NCBI RefSeq assembly: GCF_000568405.1
Contig: NZ_ARZY01000002.1
Coordinates: forward strand, 1 to 64,000
From: Catenovulum agarivorans DS-2
GTDB taxonomy: Bacteria > Pseudomonadota > Gammaproteobacteria > Enterobacterales > Alteromonadaceae
Direction: 5' to 3'
DNA length: 64,000 bases
The first letter of the stretch is position 1; each line of letters begins with the position of its first letter. This document shows, one piece after another, positions 58,290-64,000 of this stretch. The notes below the pieces were generated by a model. It was not told where the DNA came from. It did no database searches and saw nothing but the letters and a program-made list of their open reading frames with translations. The translations under genes and the position numbers were made by a program.

Positions 58290-58299
58290 ACAACGTTGT
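58290..58299. promoter_or_regulatory. LacI-type operator, triple-domain lipoprotein (distal)
   Basis: ACAACGTTGT lies 131 bp upstream of the lipoprotein start. The 193-bp gap before that gene holds this site and a second one. Confidence 0.8.
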
Positions 58300-58392
58300 T
58301 AATTTGTTGGGTTGCAAGCAGCACCTTGTAACTCAAAGTAATTTGAACATGACACGGCGGAGTTATTATTTAAATTTCTACATTTACATAAG

Positions 58393-58402
58393 ACAACGTT
58401 GT
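58393..58402. promoter_or_regulatory. LacI-type operator, triple-domain lipoprotein (proximal)
   Basis: ACAACGTTGT lies 28 bp upstream of the lipoprotein start, 103 bp from the distal site, a spacing that would allow looping. Confidence 0.8.
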
Positions 58403-58429
58403 TAATGTTTGTATTCATGGGGATCAGAA

Positions 58430-60379
58430 ATGAAAAATTTAAGTTCTATCGCGGGTTTAACCGCTTTAACTATTGCGCTTGCTGGTTGCAAAACCGGAAT
58501 CGAAGATGCGCCTGCACTATCTGTGCAGCCGGGTAATTCAGAGGTGGTGATATCCGATCCACCGGAACCACCAAAAGAGTCTTATCAAGAGAGCAATGTT
58601 AATCAAACATTGAACAATGTGAGTGTTGCGCCGGATGCATTTGCTCAAGTAATTGGTAGTTTTGACAATGCGGTTACTACATTGGATGCGGGGTGGGTTG
58701 CAAGTGGCGCTTTTGCTAATCCGTCAAGCGAAGCAAGCTGGGCGTTCTTACCGGATAACCAAGCAACTAACGAAACAGAGCCAACCGCATTTGTCGGTTT
58801 GCATGGTGTTTCAACCTGTGAAATTAATGAAAATGCCCAAGGATGTGATGGCCCAACGGGAACTTTATTATCACCATTTTTTAAAGTGGAAGTTGCTCGT
58901 CCTTACGCAAGGCTACTAATGTCTGGCGGTAATCCAGAGGGAAGCAATGATGTTGGTTTGAGAGTATTAGACGAAAGTGGCAATGAAATTACTCGATTAA
59001 ATCCTGGTAATTGTGCTGGAGCTTGGAATAAATCAAATGATGATTGGCAAACTATCGACCTAACTGCATATGCTGGAAAATTTGTTCAAGTTGAGCTGTT
59101 TGATAACGAAGAAGCAGGCTGCGGTTTTATTGCCTTTGATCATTTGCATATGAGTGCGTTTGATTCACTAGTAACCGATTATTCAGAAACGAATGTCGAC
59201 CAAACCTTGCTAAACGTAAGTGTATCAAACGACTCCTTTGAGCAGGTTATCGGCAGCTTTGATGATGCATTGGCCATGTTAGACAGTGGTTGGAGCGCCA
59301 CTGGTGCGTTTGCATCACCGGCTAGTGCGACTAGTTGGGCGTTTTTACCTGACAACAACATGACAGGTGAAACACCGGTAGCTGGTGTAGTTGGTTTGCA
59401 CGCGGCATCTACTTGTGAAATCAACGAAAATGAAGCTGGCTGCGATGCGCCAACAGGTACACTCACATCGCCGCTATTTTTGGTGAACGAAGCGCGTCCT
59501 ATTTTAAATATCTTGCTATCGGGTGGTAACCCTGAAGGCAGCAATAATGTAGGGATGAAAATATTAGCTGCAGATGGCAGTGAAATTGCCAGTTACAATC
59601 CGGGCACCTGTGGAGATGCATTTATAAAAGGTGATCATAATTGGGTATCTCACGATCTAACAGATTATATTGGTCAAAATGTCCGAGTAGAAATTTACGA
59701 TAATGAAGAAGCTGGCTGCGGTTTTGTCGCCTTTGAGCATTTACATATGAGCTCAACCGCTGGCCCAGCAAATGATTACAAAGAGAGTAACCCAGACCAA
59801 AGTGTTGCTAATGTCACAGTTGCGGATGATAGTTTTACCCAAGTGATAGCCAGTTTTGACAACCCATCAGCAATGATCGCGAGTGGTTGGCAGGCAACGG
59901 GTGATTTTGTTCCGGCTGAGGGCACATCTGCTTGGACATTTTTACCAGATAATCACTCTGGCGACAATGGTGAAAAAAATGCGCAGGTTATAGGTTTATC
60001 AGCGGGTTCTACTTGTGAAATTAATGACAACGCGAGTGGTTGTGACGCTCCCACTGGTACACTCACTTCACCACAATTTGTGGTAAATGCTGAGCGCCCT
60101 TATTTAAACGTTAATTTAGGCGGCGGCGATGCAGGCAAAGCAGTTGGCTTAAAAGTATTAAATGCAAATGGTGAAGAAATTGCCGTTACCCAACCACAAA
60201 CCTGTAACCAAGCTTGGTTAGGCGCTGGTGGGGTAGTTGACACCAACTGGCATACTTTAGATTTGTCTGATTATATTGACCAAAGCGTCCAAGTTCAGTT
60301 ATTTGACAATGAATCGGGCGGCTGTGGTTTCTTAGCATTTGACCACATTCATATGAGTGCGACTCAGCTCGCGCAGTAG
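58430..60379 (+). CDS. Lipoprotein made of three tandem copies of a fructan-locus domain
   Basis: The 649-residue lipoprotein (LALAGC, C20, lysine at +2) consists after a short linker of three repeats at about 51-243, 250-441 and 449-643. Each starts near QVIGSFD..., contains FLPDN, STCEIN, GCDAPTGTL and RP, and ends in DNEEAGCGFxAFDHLHMS. Each copy has four conserved cysteines (for example C130, C139, C195, C231), suggesting two disulfides. The pattern TGTLTS...GG...DYIGQ...GGxGHxxxDH links it to the domain inserted in the GH32 enzyme. I infer a surface glycan-binding protein in the place of SusE/SusF. The ATG at 58430 has GGGGAT upstream. Two operators precede it. Confidence 0.82.
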   Translation: MKNLSSIAGLTALTIALAGCKTGIEDAPALSVQPGNSEVVISDPPEPPKESYQESNVNQTLNNVSVAPDAFAQVIGSFDNAVTTLDAGWVASGAFANPSSEASWAFLPDNQATNETEPTAFVGLHGVSTCEINENAQGCDGPTGTLLSPFFKVEVARPYARLLMSGGNPEGSNDVGLRVLDESGNEITRLNPGNCAGAWNKSNDDWQTIDLTAYAGKFVQVELFDNEEAGCGFIAFDHLHMSAFDSLVTDYSETNVDQTLLNVSVSNDSFEQVIGSFDDALAMLDSGWSATGAFASPASATSWAFLPDNNMTGETPVAGVVGLHAASTCEINENEAGCDAPTGTLTSPLFLVNEARPILNILLSGGNPEGSNNVGMKILAADGSEIASYNPGTCGDAFIKGDHNWVSHDLTDYIGQNVRVEIYDNEEAGCGFVAFEHLHMSSTAGPANDYKESNPDQSVANVTVADDSFTQVIASFDNPSAMIASGWQATGDFVPAEGTSAWTFLPDNHSGDNGEKNAQVIGLSAGSTCEINDNASGCDAPTGTLTSPQFVVNAERPYLNVNLGGGDAGKAVGLKVLNANGEEIAVTQPQTCNQAWLGAGGVVDTNWHTLDLSDYIDQSVQVQLFDNESGGCGFLAFDHIHMSATQLAQ

Positions 60380-60409
60380 TTCACCTCAGCTGGCGCAGGA
60401 TCACATCTC

Positions 60410-60443
60410 AGCACGGAGTTCATCAGGAACTTCGTGCTTTTAC
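60410..60443 (+). terminator. Terminator of the triple-domain lipoprotein gene
   Basis: AGCACGGAGTTC pairs with GAACTTCGTGCT (one G-T pair) around a short loop and is followed by TTTTACT. It closes the fructan locus on this side. Confidence 0.82.
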
Positions 60444-60491
60444 TAAAATACATTCACATCATTTTATTATTTAAACAGACCATTACAATTC

Positions 60492-60527
60492 AGCCACTAT
60501 AGCCACTATAGCCACTATAGGCACTAT
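60492..60527. repeat. Four tandem copies of a 9-bp unit
   Basis: AGCCACTAT is repeated four times head to tail, the last copy with one change (AGGCACTAT). It lies 48 bp before the next gene. Confidence 0.9.
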
Positions 60528-60575
60528 TTGGCGGAGAAAAATTATTCGCCCCGATTTAATAAGGAGAGATAAATA

Positions 60576-61112
60576 GTGCATAAATCCCTTTGGTTCGGAG
60601 TTTTGAGGTTTCTCATTTTATTATTCTGTACGTTTATTTTGTTAGGTATTTTCAGCAACGGAGCTTATACCGTAAGTAATGTGCTTATCGTGTTGTTTAT
60701 TAATTTTGTGCTATTGGGTTGTTACAACACATATAGGCAGTACTTAATAGCTAAACAGTTAACGACTACAGACTATATTAAATTTAAGCGTAAAAACCGA
60801 CCTCGAGTTCCTGAGTTGAAGTGGCAGGGACATACCTGTGAAAACCAGATTGGGATTAACAAAAATAGCTTGTTTGGTTTAGTTTGGTTGAATGAAAAAG
60901 GTATCCATATCTACTTTTATACACTTATATTTTGTGGACCGGTGTTTATTGCTTGGAAAAATGTAGTATCGTTAAAACGATTACCCATAGAATCGGTTAG
61001 TGATAGCTATTATGTTAGGGTTTATTTAGATTGCTCTAATTGTGAATTGTTTATTCCAATTTGTTTTATGTATGAAAAATTCATTCCAAGCAGTGTTGGT
61101 GTCAGTGATTAA
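60576..61112 (+). CDS. Hypothetical membrane protein
   Basis: The 178-residue product starts with GTG behind a good AAGGAG site. It has two hydrophobic helices near the N-terminus (about 8-28 and 33-50), then a basic stretch (KFKRKNRPRVPELKW) and a beta-rich tail. No family recognised. Confidence 0.5.
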   Translation: MHKSLWFGVLRFLILLFCTFILLGIFSNGAYTVSNVLIVLFINFVLLGCYNTYRQYLIAKQLTTTDYIKFKRKNRPRVPELKWQGHTCENQIGINKNSLFGLVWLNEKGIHIYFYTLIFCGPVFIAWKNVVSLKRLPIESVSDSYYVRVYLDCSNCELFIPICFMYEKFIPSSVGVSD

Positions 61113-61138
61113 GATTAAAACTGTGTAGGTATGCTCAA

Positions 61139-61519
61139 ATGGTAAACATTATACAAAAAATGATTATTAGAAAGTTAGCGAATGATTTATCGATAAAATT
61201 GGCTTGCTCGTATGGTAAAAACGATTTTTATACAAAAAAGCAAGTCGATAACAGCCTACAAAGGGGGAGGTGGTTTTACCGATATATGTGCGAAGTCTCT
61301 CAAGTGATGTTTTGTAAGCAAAGTGATATCGATATATCACAGCAAAGATATGTTGAGCTCCGTCAAGTTATCGCAAAATCATTGTTCGAAAAAAATGTTG
61401 ATTTTACCGCTAAAACGTTAAGAAGCTTTGCTAAGTTAAGTGGTATGCAAGACACAAATTTTAAGCCCAGTACCACTTCGTCTGAAAATTATTCTGATAC
61501 CAGCGATAGCGGAGACTAA
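61139..61519 (+). CDS. Small hypothetical protein
   Basis: The 126-residue basic protein starts 26 bp after the previous gene. It contains YGKNDFYTKKQVDNSLQRG and a Ser/Thr-rich C-terminus. It recalls small uncharacterised proteobacterial proteins with a YG...FYT...QV block, but I cannot name the family with confidence. It may form a unit with the membrane protein before it. Confidence 0.45.
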   Translation: MVNIIQKMIIRKLANDLSIKLACSYGKNDFYTKKQVDNSLQRGRWFYRYMCEVSQVMFCKQSDIDISQQRYVELRQVIAKSLFEKNVDFTAKTLRSFAKLSGMQDTNFKPSTTSSENYSDTSDSGD

Positions 61520-61590
61520 ACCAATTAAAATTAATACTTTGGTAAAACTACGAAGCCCAAAGAATTCAGTAAATACGTGTTTTAAGCTTG

Positions 61591-61914
61591 ATGGCTGCCG
61601 CTGCCTTTACGTCTTACCCTACAGGTGGAAATGTTTTAATTGCATTTGCAGTTGCGATTATATGTTTTCCTGTTATCCGAAAACTGCTCAATAAAAAGTA
61701 CTACAGAGAAAAATGTTTGAATGACAGATTATCGAAAATTTTAGAGCCTGCAAGTAACGACTTAGCTAAAGCATATGTGTGCAACAGTGAAGTAGAGTGT
61801 ATTACTAAACGCTACCCGCTACGCAGCGGTATCCCTCTCAGGTGTTTTTCAATTGCTTCAATCATAGATTTTGTTAGCGGTAAATGGGCTTTTTCTTTCG
61901 CCCATACTTCGTAA
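61591..61914 (+). pseudogene. Possible truncated small membrane protein
   Basis: A 107-codon frame begins with a hydrophobic helix (NVLIAFAVAIICFPVI) and a basic helical part, then runs antisense through the last 100 bases of hipA. The overlap and odd C-terminus suggest that a gene was cut by the junction with the hipBA segment. It could also be chance. Confidence 0.25.
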
Positions 61915-63059
61915 AACTGCGCCACTGTTTGTTTAGCCGTATCCAACACTAACTTTTCTGGCAACATGGCTTTGGCCGCTAAGTGTGATAACTCATCAAG
62001 CGTAAAATCACTAAATTTTTTGCTGCGGCTAACTTTTAACGAGGCATTATCATCGGGAATATAGGGAATGGTTGATACAAAATCATAAGCCGGAGCAATT
62101 GAGGCGGTGCGTTTGTCTTTGTATATCATAGACCAATTCTTCAAATGCATGTCAGCATTGCCAATGAGCGTATTGAATACCAACCTGCGAGTAAATTCAG
62201 CAATATCTTCCTCTTGGCCCTCTATGCCTATAACTTGAGCGATGTTACGCATACTGGCTTTTTTGTATTTATCTTGTGGATATATACCAAAGACTTGCGC
62301 AAAATCTTCAATGTGTATTGCTTGATCATTAGCACGGTCAAAACGCTTAATCGCAAAGGCTTGAGCATTGTTAAAATAAGAGCCGAACTTGCCGATTCCG
62401 GCTGGGATATTAGCAATCTGATTGATGGGTAATAATTGAGTTTCGGGCACATCCATTCCCAACATTCGAGCTAATTCCATCATCGAATACTCATTTTCTG
62501 GTACAGCTTCAAAGCGAGAGGATGGCAATTTTACAATCCATGAGCCACCTTTACCGGTAGCCGGAATTGTTAAACCACCACTGGCATGCTGTACGGCTGA
62601 AAACTTCAACTGTACACCTGCCAATGAAAAGCGCATAGGTGCTTCGAGTTGAGTTTCATCTTTAACTTCTTGATGTACGTTAGGCGGCAGCGCTTCACCA
62701 TCGGCCGGTTCAACGGTTATCGCGCCTGCTAAATCTTGTCCTAGCACCCATAATAGAAAAAATTCCCGCGCTGGATTCACACCTGCACGCTCTGCCAGAT
62801 AATGGCGCATTGTTTCTTCTGGCAGTAGATTGGAAAAAAACGGTGTTAACTTAGTTTGGGTTGGTTTGAAATTAGTCAGCAAGTCACCAAGCGAATCTTT
62901 AAAGCCAAGCCCTAACACAGGCCGTGATTCGTCATTAATATACGAATCCATAAAGGCAAATAGCGTTCTATCATTACCAACGTTGGTCAGTGTCGCAATA
63001 GGTTCACCGTAGAGCAAAACGTTTAACGTGGATACATTGTTAGTCATCGCTGTCTTCAT
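61812..63059 (-). CDS. hipA: HipA serine/threonine kinase toxin
   Basis: HipA kinases halt growth by phosphorylating translation targets (GltX in E. coli). The 415-residue protein keeps the active-site features: the autophosphorylated serine region RFSLAGVQLK (S145), ATP lysine K177 in WIVKLP, catalytic NADMHLKN (D303, N308) and metal-binding YDF (D326). It therefore looks active. It is slightly shorter than the E. coli protein (440). It overlaps hipB by 20 bases, antitoxin first. Confidence 0.92.
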   Translation of the reverse strand: MKTAMTNNVSTLNVLLYGEPIATLTNVGNDRTLFAFMDSYINDESRPVLGLGFKDSLGDLLTNFKPTQTKLTPFFSNLLPEETMRHYLAERAGVNPAREFFLLWVLGQDLAGAITVEPADGEALPPNVHQEVKDETQLEAPMRFSLAGVQLKFSAVQHASGGLTIPATGKGGSWIVKLPSSRFEAVPENEYSMMELARMLGMDVPETQLLPINQIANIPAGIGKFGSYFNNAQAFAIKRFDRANDQAIHIEDFAQVFGIYPQDKYKKASMRNIAQVIGIEGQEEDIAEFTRRLVFNTLIGNADMHLKNWSMIYKDKRTASIAPAYDFVSTIPYIPDDNASLKVSRSKKFSDFTLDELSHLAAKAMLPEKLVLDTAKQTVAQFYEVWAKEKAHLPLTKSMIEAIEKHLRGIPLRSG

Positions 63060-63351
63060 CTAAATTGTACGCTGGTGATTGTAGCTCACCGTCATCATGA
63101 TTACCTTTGCTACTTCGTATAATCGACTTTATTGCAGGAACAGACTTTTTAGGTGCGACAAATAGTTCTAGGTCGAGTACTCGGGCGAGTGCAATTAAAC
63201 TGGAAACTCTTAGGTCAACACCACCAGACTCGATTTTTGAGATATGACTTTGTGGTACTCCAGAACGAGCGCTCAGCTCTCTCTGGCTAAATCCCTTACG
63301 TGTGCGGGCTTCTCTAAGGCTTGTCAGTATTTGCTCTGTTATATAGCTCAT
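63040..63351 (-). CDS. hipB: HipB antitoxin, Xre-type DNA-binding protein
   Basis: The 103-residue protein has a lambda/Xre helix-turn-helix (KGFSQRELSARSGVPQSHISKIESG) and a longer acidic C-terminal tail than E. coli HipB (88 residues). HipB neutralises HipA and represses the operon. Direct and inverted copies of ATATATCA lie upstream. Confidence 0.92.
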   Translation of the reverse strand: MSYITEQILTSLREARTRKGFSQRELSARSGVPQSHISKIESGGVDLRVSSLIALARVLDLELFVAPKKSVPAIKSIIRSSKGNHDDGELQSPAYNLDEDSDD

Positions 63352-63367
63352 GTTGATGTGCTTTAAT

Positions 63368-63465
63368 ATATCATTAGTAAAAAAATATATAAAAACATAT
63401 CATGGTGTTCAAAAGAGTACAAGTTTGATTAGCTAAGATATATCAAAATGGCATTTGTGATATAT
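63368..63465 (-). promoter_or_regulatory. Candidate HipB operators
   Basis: A perfect inverted repeat ATATATCA (63438-63445) and TGATATAT (63458-63465) with a 12-bp spacer, plus single ATATCA half-sites at 63368 and 63397, lie in the 160-bp gap upstream of hipB. HipB family operators are spaced inverted repeats of similar kind, so autoregulation here is plausible. Confidence 0.55.
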
Positions 63466-63478
63466 GATGATAGATTAT

Positions 63479-63502
63479 TTACCTCACGTCCTTGTGAGGT
63501 AA
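63479..63502 (-). terminator. Hairpin after the partial edge gene
   Basis: TTACCTCAC pairs with GTGAGGTAA around a 6-base loop, just beyond the stop of the minus-strand partial gene. The tail is only moderately T-rich. Confidence 0.5.
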
Positions 63503-63512
63503 GGTTTAGTTA

Positions 63513-64000
63513 CTATTCAACTGGTACTAATATATGGTCAATATTTAGATGACCCCATCCGCCAGTTGCGTTATCAACTACTTTTAAATAGAGGTTCTGG
63601 CCTATGTAGTCAGTGCCATCTATTACTTTTCGCTGGTAAGCCTCGCTATTGTTGCCTGTTACTTTGACCAATTCTTGCCCGCTAGAGGCGTCAACTAAAG
63701 CGACATAGGTTAGGCTAGCTAAATCACCACCACTAATAAGCAACGGTATTTGCCCGTTACCACTTAACTTAAATGTTGCAGATTGCATTGTGCCAGTTTG
63801 GCTGTCACCACCATCTTTAAATCCCCATAAATGTTGATTGCCGTGGTGGTTAAATGGATAACATTCAGTCCAATAGCATGTTTCTGTAGCCAAGTCGGCT
63901 GTAGAAAAAGCATTGCCTGTAATTGTCCAGTCAGACAAATCAGCACTTTCAAAGTCATATACTAGAGGTTGTGGTATGACATACAAGGGGATGCGTACGT
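63513..64000 (-). CDS. C-terminal part of a protein carrying the fructan-locus domain (partial)
   Basis: The frame is open to the right edge, so the 5' end is missing; the visible 162 codons are the C-terminus. They hold one domain beginning YDFESADLSDWTITGNAF, with TGTMQSATFKL, GGDLASL, DYIGQNLYLKVVD and ending GGWGHLNIDHILVPVE. It is closest in pattern to the insert of the GH32 enzyme (GGWGHINVDHIVF) and carries two cysteines. The missing part may be another fructan-active enzyme, but this cannot be seen. Confidence 0.8.
   Translation of the reverse strand, partial: VRIPLYVIPQPLVYDFESADLSDWTITGNAFSTADLATETCYWTECYPFNHHGNQHLWGFKDGGDSQTGTMQSATFKLSGNGQIPLLISGGDLASLTYVALVDASSGQELVKVTGNNSEAYQRKVIDGTDYIGQNLYLKVVDNATGGWGHLNIDHILVPVE

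Noticed and set aside
42000-64000. Insertion sequences or transposases flanking the fructan locus
   Set aside because: No transposase-like protein or matching terminal repeats are visible within the window.

Overview
The window is chromosomal DNA of a marine-type gammaproteobacterium. The order tig-clpP-clpX-lon-hupB-ppiD, the pspF-sapABCDF arm divergent from pspABC, rplU-rpmA-obgE-folA, ampDE and argR are all gammaproteobacterial. Base composition (AT-rich, roughly 40% GC by eye), gene content and an accessory polysaccharide locus suggest Alteromonadales, perhaps a Catenovulum- or Paraglaciecola-like genus; that placement is inference.

From 1 to 42 kb the content is mostly housekeeping. A tRNA-Pro 3' end is followed by the protein quality-control block tig, clpP, clpX, lon (with a sigma-32 promoter), hupB and ppiD (0-8.7 kb). 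Next come sapFDCBA and pspF on the minus strand, facing pspABC across a sigma-54 promoter, then phhB, nadA and tRNA-Ser(GGA). The 800-base gap at 19.44-20.24 kb is not empty: on the minus strand it encodes what looks like a CsrB/RsmB-type regulatory RNA with 39 GGA motifs, and a GacA/UvrY inverted repeat lies about 170 bp upstream of its predicted start. After that come folA-obgE, rpmA-rplU, ispB, a periplasmic LigE-type DNA ligase, a retropepsin-like protease, ampD-ampE-argR, DinB-like and NRDE proteins, an OlsF-like bifunctional acyltransferase, a mannosyltransferase-like membrane protein, several unknowns, a GGDEF-EAL protein, a DTW protein, and an S-adenosylhomocysteine/adenosine group (mtnN, a CbiB-like protein, an adenosine kinase-like protein, ahcY).

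From 42.3 to about 60.4 kb lies an accessory fructan utilisation locus. It has a MalEFG-type sugar importer lacking its ATPase, a fructokinase-like kinase, a LacI-family regulator, a GH32 lipoprotein, a SusC/RagA-type TonB-dependent receptor, a SusD/RagB lipoprotein, a lipoprotein fusing a di-heme peroxidase (MauG-like) region to FG-GAP and ASPIC/UnbV repeats, and a 649-residue lipoprotein made almost entirely of three copies of one roughly 193-residue domain. Relatives of that domain are inserted in the GH32 enzyme and sit at the C-terminus of a gene running off the right edge. Eight copies of a palindrome close to ACAACGTTGT lie upstream of six genes and define a likely LacI regulon. The model is: surface hydrolysis by GH32, capture and uptake by SusC/SusD and possibly the triple-domain lipoprotein, ABC import, phosphorylation by the kinase. 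A SusC/SusD pair is the hallmark of Bacteroidota, so this looks like a transferred and rewired glycan system.

From 60.4 to 64 kb there are orphan small genes, a 9-bp tandem repeat, a hipBA toxin-antitoxin pair with candidate operators, and the partial gene carrying the shared domain.
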